Shown: piece by piece, positions 1 through 8,493 of the stretch
Numbering within the stretch: the first letter of the stretch is position 1
Layout: each line of letters starts with the position of its first letter
Origin: an uncultured Sphingomonas sp.
Lineage (GTDB): Bacteria > Pseudomonadota > Alphaproteobacteria > Sphingomonadales > Sphingomonadaceae
DNA: 64,000 nucleotides
NCBI RefSeq assembly: GCF_946478955.1
Contig: NZ_CAMLDL010000002.1
Coordinates: forward strand, 62,001-126,000
Direction of reading: 5' to 3'
The notes under the pieces: model-generated
The model's input: the letters and a program-made list of their open reading frames with translations, nothing else
Told to the model about the DNA's origin: nothing
Databases searched by the model: none
Translations under genes and position numbers: made by a program

Positions 1-48
1 GCCAGCCGGTCCCTTTATGATGCCGCCGTCGAGCAGCTGAACGCCTAA
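1..48 (+). CDS. 3' end of an unidentified gene (partial)
   Basis: An open frame enters from the left edge and ends at a TAA at 46-48. Only the last 15 residues are visible (ending VEQLNA), which is too little to identify a family. Its stop codon overlaps the TAG stop of the convergent dctA gene (45-47 on the minus strand), the same shared-stop arrangement seen at two other places in this window. That it is a real gene tail is inferred only from the open frame and this packing. Confidence 0.45.
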   Translation, partial: ASRSLYDAAVEQLNA

Positions 49-1379
49 GGCTCAATCTCTGCCGGGTCCATTTTGTCGACGCTCGGCAGCTTGCCGGCCA
101 GTGCCGCGTCCAGCTGCGGCTTGTCGAGATGGCCTTCCCACCGGCTGACGACGATGGTCGCCACGGCATTACCAATGAAATTGGTCAGGCTGCGGCACTC
201 GCTCATAAAGCGGTCAACGCCAAGGATCAGCGCCATCCCCGCAACCGGAATTTCAGGGACGATTGAAAGGGTGGCGGCAAGGGTGATGAAGCCAGCGCCC
301 GTCACCCCGGCCGCGCCCTTTGAGGATATCATGGCGACACCGAGCAGCAGCAACTGATGCTCCAGCGTCAGGTGGATGTTCATGGCCTGGGCGATGAACA
401 GCGCCGCCAGGGTCATATAGATGTTGGTGCCATCAAGGTTGAAACTATAGCCAGTCGGCACAACCAGCCCGACGATCGACTTTGGGCAGCCTGCGCGCTC
501 CATTTTTTCGATCAGCGACGGAAGCGCGCTTTCGCTGGACGATGTACCCAGGACGAGCAGCAGCTCGGCCTTGAGATAGGCGATCAGCCGGAAAATCGAA
601 AAGCCCGATAGTCTGGCCACGACACCAAGGACGATCAGCACGAGCAGAAGGGAAGTGACGTAAAAGGTCGCAACCAGGCCCGCCAGGTTGGCGAGCGTGC
701 CAACGCCATATTTGCCGATAGTGAAGGCCATCGCGCCAAATGCCCCGATTGGTGCTGCCTTCATCAGAATGGCGACAAGGCGAAAGATAACGATGCTGAG
801 GTCATTGAGAATGCCAAGCAAGCGGTCGCCCCGTTCCCCGACCATCGCCAGCGCTGCCCCGAACAGGATTGCGGCGAGCAGCGTCTGAAGTATCATCCCC
901 GAGGTCAGCGCCGAGACGAACGTGTCGGGAATGATGTCGAGGATGAAGCCGGTGAGCGTCGCGGCATGCGCCTTTTCGGCATAATCGCTTACTTTGGTGG
1001 CATCGAGGCTGGCGGGATCGATGTTCAATCCCGCGCCTGGTTGCACGACATTGGCCACGATGAGGCCAATAATGAGCGCGAGCGTCGAGAAGAAAAAGAA
1101 ATAGACAAAGGCCTTGATCGCCACCCGGCCGACCCGGCCCAGATCGCGCATACCGGCAATACCGGTCACGATGGTCAGGAAAATGACCGGCGCGATAATC
1201 ATCTTCACCAGCTTGATGAAGGCATCGCCCAGCCATTTCAGAGATTCGCCCGTCGCCGGCCAGAAATGACCGATGGCTACCCCAGCGACGATGGCCACAA
1301 GCACCTGAAGATAGAGATGGGCATACCAGGGCTTGCGCGGCGGTGCCTGACCGTCAAATCGCGCGTCAATTGCTACCAC
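45..1379 (-). CDS. dctA: C4-dicarboxylate/H+ (Na+) symporter, DctA family
   Basis: This 444-residue polytopic inner-membrane protein matches the dicarboxylate/amino acid:cation symporter family. It would import succinate, fumarate and malate. Family marks include the hydrophobic N-terminal segments, the segment [20 protein letters not shown], the serine-rich re-entrant loop [13 protein letters not shown], and [12 protein letters not shown] in the substrate-binding region. The length is normal for DctA. The start is a GTG preceded by AGGGGG at six bases, a good ribosome-binding site. It diverges from the shikimate operon, with about 95 bp between the two starts. Substrate preference within the family cannot be read with certainty. 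Confidence 0.9.
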   Translation of the reverse strand: MVAIDARFDGQAPPRKPWYAHLYLQVLVAIVAGVAIGHFWPATGESLKWLGDAFIKLVKMIIAPVIFLTIVTGIAGMRDLGRVGRVAIKAFVYFFFFSTLALIIGLIVANVVQPGAGLNIDPASLDATKVSDYAEKAHAATLTGFILDIIPDTFVSALTSGMILQTLLAAILFGAALAMVGERGDRLLGILNDLSIVIFRLVAILMKAAPIGAFGAMAFTIGKYGVGTLANLAGLVATFYVTSLLLVLIVLGVVARLSGFSIFRLIAYLKAELLLVLGTSSSESALPSLIEKMERAGCPKSIVGLVVPTGYSFNLDGTNIYMTLAALFIAQAMNIHLTLEHQLLLLGVAMISSKGAAGVTGAGFITLAATLSIVPEIPVAGMALILGVDRFMSECRSLTNFIGNAVATIVVSRWEGHLDKPQLDAALAGKLPSVDKMDPAEIEP

Positions 1380-1409
1380 TCCGAGCCCCCTACTAGCGAA
1401 TGCGGGAAG

Positions 1410-1462
1410 CCTAGCGCGAAGTGCTGCGCAAGCAATGGTGAAGCCGGGTCGATTGCGCTAGG
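1410..1462 (+). promoter_or_regulatory. Inverted repeat in the leader of the shikimate operon
   Basis: An 8-bp perfect inverted repeat, CCTAGCGC at 1410-1417 and GCGCTAGG at 1455-1462, flanks 37 bases just before the ATG at 1474. The 3' arm contains the only Shine-Dalgarno-like bases (AGGG) before that start, so pairing could hide the ribosome-binding site. The repeat is seen directly; a regulatory role is inferred and weak. Confidence 0.35.
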
Positions 1463-1473
1463 GCGCTGTGGCC

Positions 1474-2658
1474 ATGAATCTTCACTCACCCAGTTGGGCC
1501 CGCGATAGCTGGCGCGCGCGCACGGCGGAGCAAATGCCCGCCTATGCAGACGGTGCGGCGGTTCGCGCGGTTGAGGCGCGATTGGCGGCGTCCGCACAGG
1601 TGGTGAGCTTTGCCGACTGCGCGGCCCTGCGCACCGCGATGGCGGCGTTGGCGAGTGGGCACGGCTTTCTGCTTCAGGGCGGGGACTGCGCAGAAAGTTT
1701 TGACGATCCGGTCGCGGAGCAGGTGGCAGGCATTGCCGGCCTGTTCGATGCAATGTCGGCACGGCTCGGCCCAAGGGTCAACGGCCCACTGATCGAGGTG
1801 GCGCGCATTGCGGGGCAATTCGCCAAGCCGCGCAGCGTGTCGGCGGAAGAGCGTGACGGCGTGAGATTGCCCGCCTATCGCGGCGACATCATCAACGGCA
1901 TTGCCTTTGATGCGGGGGCCAGGGTGCCGGACCCACAACGGATGATCCGTGCCCATATGCAATCCGTGGGAACGGCGGCCAGCCTGTCCGCGGTGCGCGG
2001 GACCGATGCGCCGATTTTTACAAGCCATGAAGCCCTGTTGCTACCCTATGAAGAGGCGTTGACCCGCCGCGACACCGACGGTCGCTGGTGGGCGACGTCA
2101 GGTCATATGCTGTGGCTGGGTGAACGCACCCGACAGCTTGACGGCGCCCATGTTGAATATCTGCGCGGCCTTGAAAATGTCGTGGGGATCAAGACTGGGC
2201 CGACCATGCTGCCCGATGAGCTACTGCGCCTGATCGACCGACTCGATCCGGCAAATCGGCCCGGTAAGCTCGTCCTCATCGGCCGGTTTGGGGCGAAGGC
2301 CATCGGAACGGTGTTGGCGCCGTTAATGCGCGCGTCAAAGACCGAGGGGCGCAATGTCGCCTGGGTCATTGATCCGATGCACGGGAACACCACACTGGCT
2401 GGCAAGCGCAAGGTCCGGCGCCTTCCTGATATATTGGCCGAGATTGACCAATATTTCGCCATCGCGGCGGCGGAAGGCGTTCACCCCGGCGGCATCCATC
2501 TGGAAATGAGTGCGCTGGATGTGACCGAATGTATCGGCGGCCGCGGACCGGCGTCGGTCGCGGAACTGGAAAAGAACTGGCTGACCGCCTGCGATCCGCG
2601 TCTCAATGCGCGGCAGGCGATGGATCTGGCCGATCATGTTGCGGAGTTGATGGAATGA
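1474..2658 (+). CDS. Class II DAHP synthase, short form
   Basis: The protein catalyses the first shikimate-pathway step, joining phosphoenolpyruvate and erythrose 4-phosphate to give DAHP. Class II marks are LLQGGDCAESF, RIAGQFAKPRS, YRGDIINGI, FTSHEALLLPYEEAL, GERTRQLDGAHVEY, DPMHGNT and DVTECIGG. At 394 residues it is clearly shorter than the usual class II enzyme (about 450-460). The missing stretch lies between RMIRAHMQSVGTAASL and IFTSHEALL, where long forms carry the two-helix insert linked to feedback inhibition by aromatic amino acids. A GTG lies 6 bp upstream in frame; the ATG at 1474 is preferred. Its stop overlaps the aroA start (ATGA). The short form suggests weak feedback control and possibly a second copy of this enzyme in the genome. 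Confidence 0.9.
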   Translation: MNLHSPSWARDSWRARTAEQMPAYADGAAVRAVEARLAASAQVVSFADCAALRTAMAALASGHGFLLQGGDCAESFDDPVAEQVAGIAGLFDAMSARLGPRVNGPLIEVARIAGQFAKPRSVSAEERDGVRLPAYRGDIINGIAFDAGARVPDPQRMIRAHMQSVGTAASLSAVRGTDAPIFTSHEALLLPYEEALTRRDTDGRWWATSGHMLWLGERTRQLDGAHVEYLRGLENVVGIKTGPTMLPDELLRLIDRLDPANRPGKLVLIGRFGAKAIGTVLAPLMRASKTEGRNVAWVIDPMHGNTTLAGKRKVRRLPDILAEIDQYFAIAAAEGVHPGGIHLEMSALDVTECIGGRGPASVAELEKNWLTACDPRLNARQAMDLADHVAELME

Positions 2659-3950
2659 ATTTGACGGCCCGGCGTGGCGCTGCGCTTCGCGGAACGATCG
2701 CGATTCCAGGTGACAAGAGCTGTTCCCACCGTGCGCTCATCCTCGGTGGAATGGCGAGCGGGCAAACGCACATCACCGGCCTATTGGAGAGCGACGATGT
2801 GCTGGCCACCGCCCGCGCCGTTGGCGATCTTGGCGCAACGGTCGAACGGGTCGGGGACGCCGTATGGCGGATTGAGGGCGGCGCGTGGACCTCCCCGATA
2901 GAGGCGGTCGATTGCGGCAATAGCGGGACAGCAGTGCGATTGTTGATGGGGGCGGTCGCGGGAATGGACGGCGTCGTCGTCACCTTTACTGGGGACCATA
3001 GCCTGTCGAAACGCCCGATGCGCCGCGTCACCGGCCTGTTGGAACGGATGGGTGCGACAATTGATGGTGGCGACCTTCTGCCGTTGATTGTCGAGGGGCG
3101 GCAATTGGGCGGAATTGATCATCGCAACGTACCGGCGTCGGCACAGGTCAAGTCGGCGCTGCTGCTAGCGGGCATGGGAACCCACGCTCCCGTACGGGTT
3201 GTCGAACCGCTGCCCAGCCGCGACCATAGCGAGATCATGCTGCCGCAGTTCGGGGTCGATGTGCATGTCGACGATACCCCGGGTGGATGGTCCATCATGC
3301 TGGGTGAGAATCGCCGCCCTGTCGGCACCGATATTGAAATTGGCGGCGATCCATCGTCCGCTGCCTTCCCGCTCATCGCTGCGGCATTAGTGCCGGGGTC
3401 GGACATTGTCGCGACGGGCGTGATCGTCAATCCGCTGCGCAGCGGCGTCTATGAAACGCTTGAGCGAATGGGCGCTGACATTGAACTGTCGAACGAGCGC
3501 ATTCAGTCGGGCGAAATCGTGGCCGATGTGCGGGTCCGCCATTCTGCGCTTCGGCCCTGCCATGTGCCGGCAGATCATATTCCGGCGATGATTGACGAGA
3601 TCCCGATCCTTGCGGTCGCATGTGCCTTTGCCGATGGCGAAAGCGTGATCGAAGGGCTGGGCGAACTTCGGGTCAAGGAAAGCGACCGGCTCGGCGCGGT
3701 GGTCGCCGGACTGACCGCGTGCGGCGTGGTGGCGCTGGCCGACGGCGATGCTCTTCGCATTTTTGGACGCGATACCGTGCCCGGCGGCGCGAATGTTATA
3801 ACACACGGCGACCATCGCATCGCCATGGCGTTTCTGACCCTGGGGCTCGCCAGCGATGAACCGGTGACGGTGGATGAGGCGGGGATGATCGCCACCAGCT
3901 TTCCAGGCTATGTCGAACAGATGCAATCGATCGGGGCAGACATCGCATGA
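2655..3950 (+). CDS. aroA: 3-phosphoshikimate 1-carboxyvinyltransferase (EPSP synthase)
   Basis: This 431-residue protein is EPSP synthase, the sixth shikimate step. Motifs in order: [13 protein letters not shown] (PEP and shikimate-3-phosphate binding), [89 protein letters not shown] and GDHRIAMAF. Overall it follows the alphaproteobacterial (CP4-like) layout. It keeps glycine at the position where CP4 has alanine (GNSGT versus GNAAT), so glyphosate tolerance of the CP4 kind is not predicted. The common DKSISHR is DKSCSHR here. Translation is coupled by ATGA overlaps to the DAHP synthase upstream and aroC downstream. Confidence 0.93.
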   Translation: MNLTARRGAALRGTIAIPGDKSCSHRALILGGMASGQTHITGLLESDDVLATARAVGDLGATVERVGDAVWRIEGGAWTSPIEAVDCGNSGTAVRLLMGAVAGMDGVVVTFTGDHSLSKRPMRRVTGLLERMGATIDGGDLLPLIVEGRQLGGIDHRNVPASAQVKSALLLAGMGTHAPVRVVEPLPSRDHSEIMLPQFGVDVHVDDTPGGWSIMLGENRRPVGTDIEIGGDPSSAAFPLIAAALVPGSDIVATGVIVNPLRSGVYETLERMGADIELSNERIQSGEIVADVRVRHSALRPCHVPADHIPAMIDEIPILAVACAFADGESVIEGLGELRVKESDRLGAVVAGLTACGVVALADGDALRIFGRDTVPGGANVITHGDHRIAMAFLTLGLASDEPVTVDEAGMIATSFPGYVEQMQSIGADIA

Positions 3951-4936
3951 GTCTCAATAGTTTCGGCCACCTGCTGCGATTGACGACCTGGGGCGAAAGC
4001 CATGGGCCGGCGATTGGCTGCGTCCTTGATGGCTGCCCGCCGGGAATTGAGCTGACCGACGCGCAGGTGCAGCGATTCCTCGATCAGCGGCGACCAGGCA
4101 CGTCAAAGAACGTGACGCCGCGGCAAGAACCGGATGCCGTGCGCATTTTGTCGGGCGTGTATGAAGGCAAGACAACTGGCACGCCGATCGCGATGGTGAT
4201 CGACAATGTCGACGCACGGTCAAAGGATTATCCCGGCGATGCGGCCTATCGGCCTGGCCATGCCGATTATGCCTATGACCGCAAATATGGGTTTCGCGAT
4301 CCGCGCGGCGGCGGCCGATCATCTGCCCGCGAAACGGCGATGCGGGTGGCGGGCGGTGCGGTGGCGCGGCTGATCATTCCCGAGGTAGCGATCGAGGCGC
4401 GGGTAATCGAGATTGGCGGGGAAACGGACGCCAGCAAATGGGAAGCCATGCTCGACGCGGTGCGGACTGAAGGCGACAGCCTTGGCGCCGTTGTCGAATG
4501 CGTCGCGACGGGCGTTCCCCCGGGATGGGGGGCGCCTGTCTATGCCAAGCTATCCGCTGACCTTGCCGCCGCTTGTATGGGCATCAACGCGGTCAAGGGC
4601 GTGGAGATTGGCGACGGGTTCGCCGCTGCGCGCCTGAAAGGCAGTGAAAATGCCGATCCGATGCGGACCGGCGTGACGTTCGAGACCAATCACGCGGGCG
4701 GCATTGCGGGCGGAATATCGACCGGCCAGCCGATTGTAGTGCGCGTCGCGTTCAAGCCAACAAGCTCGATCCGCAAGGCTGTTCCATCCGTGAATGCTGC
4801 GGGCGAGGAAATGGATGCCGTGACAAAAGGCCGCCACGACCCATGTGTCGGCATCCGCGGCGCGCCGGTGGTCGAGGCGATGATGGCGCTGGTTCTGGCG
4901 GATCATAAGCTGCTCCACCGCGGACAGTGCGGATAA
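3947..4936 (+). CDS. aroC: Chorismate synthase
   Basis: The gene encodes chorismate synthase, the last common step of aromatic amino-acid synthesis, which needs reduced FMN. Signatures are [20 protein letters not shown] at the start, [54 protein letters not shown], and [15 protein letters not shown] with the closing [14 protein letters not shown]. At 329 residues it is a little short for the family (about 350-365) but has all the motifs. It is the last gene of the three-gene operon, starting in an ATGA overlap with aroA. It ends 15 bp before the convergent paaD stop. Confidence 0.93.
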   Translation: MSLNSFGHLLRLTTWGESHGPAIGCVLDGCPPGIELTDAQVQRFLDQRRPGTSKNVTPRQEPDAVRILSGVYEGKTTGTPIAMVIDNVDARSKDYPGDAAYRPGHADYAYDRKYGFRDPRGGGRSSARETAMRVAGGAVARLIIPEVAIEARVIEIGGETDASKWEAMLDAVRTEGDSLGAVVECVATGVPPGWGAPVYAKLSADLAAACMGINAVKGVEIGDGFAAARLKGSENADPMRTGVTFETNHAGGIAGGISTGQPIVVRVAFKPTSSIRKAVPSVNAAGEEMDAVTKGRHDPCVGIRGAPVVEAMMALVLADHKLLHRGQCG

Positions 4937-4951
4937 GCAGCAGCCGCTACC

Positions 4952-5395
4952 TTAGTGGCATTTGAATCGGTCGAAGGGTTCCAGGCACGACCGGCATCGC
5001 CATTGCGCCTTGCACGGGGTTGAGCCGAAGCGGCTGACCTCCTCGGTGTCGGTCGAGCCGCAGCGCGGGCATTCGGCCGTCTTGCCAGGATGGGGCGGGG
5101 CGATGCCATAATCCCTGAGCTTGGCCTTGCCGTTCTCGCTGATCATGTCGGTCGACCAGGGCGGCGTCAAAACCGTGTGGATCGAAACGTCGCGATAGCC
5201 GGCCGCGTCGAGCGCGGCGCGTACCAGCTGTTCGATGTAGATCGTCGCGGGACAGCCCGAATAGGTGGGGGTTATCGTCACCGCATCCGGCGTGATGGCG
5301 CGAACAATGCCTAGATCGAGAACCGAAACGGCCGGAATCTCCGGGTCCGGAACGTCGGCGAGTACCGCCCGGATCGCGGCGGGATCGTGCGTCAC
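4952..5395 (-). CDS. paaD: Phenylacetyl-CoA epoxidase-associated protein PaaD
   Basis: The 147-residue product fits PaaD, a MIP18/DUF59-family protein needed for the PaaABCE phenylacetyl-CoA epoxidase, probably in iron-centre assembly. The DUF59 part covers about residues 5-95 (VPDPEIPAVSVLDLGIV, TPTYSGCPA). The PaaD-specific zinc ribbon follows at the end: CPRCGS, then CRSCLEPFDRFKCH. The start is taken as the GTG at 5395, which overlaps the thiolase stop by four bases (GTGA); an upstream ATG in the same frame would run deep into the thiolase gene. No paaA, B, C or E gene lies next to it, so its partner is elsewhere or absent. Confidence 0.8.
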   Translation of the reverse strand: MTHDPAAIRAVLADVPDPEIPAVSVLDLGIVRAITPDAVTITPTYSGCPATIYIEQLVRAALDAAGYRDVSIHTVLTPPWSTDMISENGKAKLRDYGIAPPHPGKTAECPRCGSTDTEEVSRFGSTPCKAQWRCRSCLEPFDRFKCH

Positions 5396-6594
5396 ACCCG
5401 TTCGATCACCGTGGCAATTCCCTGCCCAACGCCGATGCACATGGTACAGAGCGCATAGCGGCCACCGGTGCGTTGCAGCTCTTCGGTCGCTGTGAGGACC
5501 AGGCGCGCGCCCGACATGCCCAGCGGATGGCCAAGCGCGATGGCGCCGCCGTTGGGGTTCACCCGCGGATCATCGTCGGCAATGTGGAGGGTGCGAAGGA
5601 CCGCAAGACCTTGCGACGCGAAGGCTTCATTCAATTCGATCACGTCCATGTCGGCGACGGTAAGACCGATCCGGTGAAGCAGCTTCTCACTGGCTGGCGC
5701 GGGGCCAATGCCCATGACCCGGGGTTCGACCCCTGCCATAGCGGTTCCAAGGACCCGAGCGCGCGGCGTAAGGCCATATTTCTGGACTGCTGCTGCCGAC
5801 GCGACGATGATGGCGGCGGCGCCGTCATTGACGCCGCTGGCATTACCAGCGGTGATGGTGCCGCCAGCTTTAACAATTGATTTCAACTGACCAAGCTTCT
5901 CCGCCGTGGTTTCGCGTGGATGCTCATCCCGCTCGACGATGACGGGATCGCCCTTGCGCTGCGGAATGGTCACAGCAACGATTTCGGCGGCGAGGCGGCC
6001 ATTGGCCTGCGCGAGCGCGGCGCGGCGCTGACTCTCGGCAGCGAACTTGTCCTGGTCTTCGCGGCTGATGCGGAATTGTTCGGCGACATTTTCGGCGGTT
6101 TCCGGCATGGAATCGATGCCGAACTCCTCTTTCAGTCGCTTGTTGACGAATCGCCAGCCGATGGTCGTGTCATAAATGGCATTGGCGCGGCTGAACGGGC
6201 TGTCCGCCTTTGGCATGACGAAGGGCGCGCGGCTCATGCTTTCGACACCGCCGGCGATCATCAATTCAGTTTCACCCGCCTTGATGGCACGGGCCGACAT
6301 TGCAACAGCGTCCATGCCGGACCCGCAAAGGCGGTTGATGGTTGTGCCTGGCACCGCCTCGCCCAGCCCGGCGAGCAAGGATGCCATCCGCGCAACGTTG
6401 CGATTATCCTCGCCGGCCTGATTGGCGCAGCCGAGAATGACATCGTCGACGCTGGCCCAATGAACGCCGGGATTGCGCGCTTTCAACGCGGCCAGCGGGA
6501 TGGCGGCCAGATCGTCGGGCCGAACGGCGGACAGGGCGCCGCCGTACCGTCCGATGGGGGTGCGCACGGCGTCACAGATGAATGCGTCAGTCAT
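5392..6594 (-). CDS. pcaF: 3-oxoadipyl-CoA thiolase (PcaF/PaaJ type)
   Basis: This 400-residue thiolase has the nucleophile motif NRLCGSGMDAV near residue 90, GGAIALGHPLGMSGARL with the catalytic His, and CTMCIGVGQGIATVIE with the second Cys. The segment RAPFVMPKADSPFSR followed by SMPETAENVAEQF is typical of 3-oxoadipyl-CoA thiolases rather than acetoacetyl-CoA thiolases. Such enzymes end the beta-ketoadipate and phenylacetate routes, giving succinyl-CoA and acetyl-CoA. It sits between paaI and paaD with short overlaps on both sides, so it is probably co-transcribed from hpd. Whether it serves phenylacetate, protocatechuate or both cannot be decided here. Confidence 0.85.
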   Translation of the reverse strand: MTDAFICDAVRTPIGRYGGALSAVRPDDLAAIPLAALKARNPGVHWASVDDVILGCANQAGEDNRNVARMASLLAGLGEAVPGTTINRLCGSGMDAVAMSARAIKAGETELMIAGGVESMSRAPFVMPKADSPFSRANAIYDTTIGWRFVNKRLKEEFGIDSMPETAENVAEQFRISREDQDKFAAESQRRAALAQANGRLAAEIVAVTIPQRKGDPVIVERDEHPRETTAEKLGQLKSIVKAGGTITAGNASGVNDGAAAIIVASAAAVQKYGLTPRARVLGTAMAGVEPRVMGIGPAPASEKLLHRIGLTVADMDVIELNEAFASQGLAVLRTLHIADDDPRVNPNGGAIALGHPLGMSGARLVLTATEELQRTGGRYALCTMCIGVGQGIATVIERV

Positions 6595-7039
6595 GGGTAT
6601 CCTCTAGCGGATCGACGATCTGACCGCCAATGTCGCGGCCTAATCCGGTGAATTCTGCGATCAGGCGTCCATCGGTTTCGCTGGTCACACGAACATGGGT
6701 GACGGCGCTGCGCCCGGACCGGGGGCCCTGCCGCGCCTCCGCGATCAGCGTTTCCCCAAGCTTGGCGGGCGCCAGATAGGCAATTGACGCCTGCTGTCCG
6801 ACGGTGCCGCTGTTATGGCTATTGCAGGCATAGGCAAAGGCGCTGTCGGCGAGCGCAAAGATCATTCCTCCATGGGCCGTTCCATGTCCGTTGAGCATGT
6901 CCTGGTTGATCGTCATCCGAACGCGAGCATAATTTTCCCGAGTTTCCTCGATTTCGAGACCCCAGACCGGCCCGGTCCCCTCTTTGGCCAGCATCTGGCT
7001 CGAGACACGGGCGGCGAGGCTATCCGGGCTTTCGTTCAT
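6587..7039 (-). CDS. paaI: Hotdog-fold phenylacetyl-CoA-type thioesterase PaaI
   Basis: This 150-residue hotdog-fold protein matches PaaI. The characteristic helix is LNGHGTAHGGMIFALADSAF with the catalytic Asp, followed by ASIAYLAPAKLGETLIAEA. PaaI hydrolyses stalled hydroxylated phenylacetyl-CoA intermediates, protecting the CoA pool. The gene overlaps hpd by four bases at its start and the thiolase by eight bases at its end, so translational coupling is likely. Length and motifs are normal for the family. Confidence 0.85.
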   Translation of the reverse strand: MNESPDSLAARVSSQMLAKEGTGPVWGLEIEETRENYARVRMTINQDMLNGHGTAHGGMIFALADSAFAYACNSHNSGTVGQQASIAYLAPAKLGETLIAEARQGPRSGRSAVTHVRVTSETDGRLIAEFTGLGRDIGGQIVDPLEDTHD

Positions 7040-8136
7040 TCGGCGTCGATTACCCCGCGACGAATCTGGTCGAGCTCGATCGATTCGAACAGCGCCTTGA
7101 AATTGCCCTCGCCAAAGCCCTCATTGCCCTTGCGCTGGATGATTTCAAAGAAGATCGGTCCGATCACATTCTGAGTGAAGATTTGCAGCAGCAGGCCCTG
7201 ACCTTCGGTCGGCGCGCCGTCGACGAGGATGCGGCGCTTTTCCAACTCGGTGGTCGGTTCGCCATGGTCCTTCACCCGTTCATCGACCAATTCATAATAG
7301 GTGTCGGGCGTATCCTGGAACGGAATGCCGCGACCGCGCAGAATGTCGACCGAGGCGTAGATATCGTTACTGCCAAGCGCGATATGCTGAATGCCCTCGC
7401 CTTTATATTCGCGCAGGAATTCTTCGATCTGGCTCTTGTCATCCTGGCTCTCGTTGAGCGGGATGCGGACCTTGCCGCAGGGACTGGTCATCGCTTTGGA
7501 AAAGAGGCCGGTGACTTTTCCTTCAATGTCGAAATAGCGAATCTCGCGGAAATTGAAGAGGCGTTCGTAAAATTCCGCCCACACCGCCATGCGGCCGCGA
7601 TTCACATTGTGGGTCAGGTGATCGATATAGGTCAGATGGCTATCGGCGGCCGATTCCATGTCCTGCCAGCCATCCTCAAACACGAAATCCACATCATAGA
7701 TGGAACCTGCGTCGCCGTACCGGTCGACAAGGTAGAGACGCGATCCGCCAATTCCTTCAATCGCCGGAATATCAAGCTCGCCTTCGCCCACGTCACTATA
7801 AACGCGAGTGGCGCCCAATTCGATGGCGCGATCAATCGCCTTTTGCGCATCCTTCACCCGGAACGCCATGGCGCAGGCCGACGGACCATGATCGGTCGCA
7901 AATTGTTCCGCAAAGCTGTTGGGCTCGGCATTGATGATGAAGTTGATGTCGCCCTGGCGGTGCAGGGTAACATCCTTGCGGCGGTGGCGCGCAACGGCAG
8001 GAAAGCCCATTTTCGTGAACAGGGCGCGGAGCAATTCGGGATCGGGCGCGGCATATTCGACAAATTCAAAGCCGTCGGTGCCCATCGGATTCTCAAGGCC
8101 AAGCGGGCCGAGCTCGATGGAAGGGGCGGTAGCCAT
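7036..8136 (-). CDS. hpd: 4-hydroxyphenylpyruvate dioxygenase
   Basis: The 366-residue enzyme converts 4-hydroxyphenylpyruvate to homogentisate in tyrosine breakdown. It has two vicinal-oxygen-chelate halves. The iron ligands are visible as the His in YIDHLTHNVNRGRM, the His in GIQHIALGSNDIYA, and a Glu in IGPIFFEIIQRKGNEGFGEG, and the closing helix FKALFESIELDQIRRG is typical. A GGAG ribosome-binding site precedes the ATG. It is the first gene of hpd-paaI-pcaF-paaD and diverges from phhB with 82 bp between starts. That region may control both directions. The homogentisate genes that would follow (hmgA, fahA) are not in the window. Confidence 0.95.
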   Translation of the reverse strand: MATAPSIELGPLGLENPMGTDGFEFVEYAAPDPELLRALFTKMGFPAVARHRRKDVTLHRQGDINFIINAEPNSFAEQFATDHGPSACAMAFRVKDAQKAIDRAIELGATRVYSDVGEGELDIPAIEGIGGSRLYLVDRYGDAGSIYDVDFVFEDGWQDMESAADSHLTYIDHLTHNVNRGRMAVWAEFYERLFNFREIRYFDIEGKVTGLFSKAMTSPCGKVRIPLNESQDDKSQIEEFLREYKGEGIQHIALGSNDIYASVDILRGRGIPFQDTPDTYYELVDERVKDHGEPTTELEKRRILVDGAPTEGQGLLLQIFTQNVIGPIFFEIIQRKGNEGFGEGNFKALFESIELDQIRRGVIDAE

Positions 8137-8218
8137 TGTTCACTCTCCTTTGGTTGCGGCCCCTCTGCGCCGATGGGCGCTTCTTTTCAAGGTTCGGCGC
8201 GCTGCCTATGGTTGTTCC

Positions 8219-8488
8219 ATGGATAACCCCGATGGATGGACCGTCAGTGCCGACGGCCTCGCGCTGGAAAAGCGTTTCACCTTTGCCAATTTCTCCGAAG
8301 CCTTCGCTTTCCTGACCCGTGTGGCCATGGAAGCGGAGAAACGGGATCACCACCCCGAATTCACCAGCGTCTGGAATTGCGTTGATTTTCGGTTGACGAG
8401 TCACGATGAGCGCGGAATTACCGAGCGAGATCGAGAACTTGGCTCAGTAATCGATCAATTGTCCAAGGCGTATGCCGTCCGGGAGTAG
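8219..8488 (+). CDS. phhB: Pterin-4a-carbinolamine dehydratase
   Basis: The 89-residue protein recycles the 4a-hydroxytetrahydropterin produced by phenylalanine hydroxylase. Family marks are FTFANFSEAFAFLTRVA, the active-site segment AEKRDHHPEF, and LTSHDERGITERDREL. The ATG at 8219 gives the normal family length; upstream in-frame codons overlap the divergent hpd promoter region. It is the first gene of a rightward pair with an unknown protein 5 bp downstream. Its partner phhA lies 2.3 kb away on the same strand, separated by an outer-membrane protein gene. Confidence 0.93.
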   Translation: MDNPDGWTVSADGLALEKRFTFANFSEAFAFLTRVAMEAEKRDHHPEFTSVWNCVDFRLTSHDERGITERDRELGSVIDQLSKAYAVRE

Positions 8489-8493
8489 CGTGC

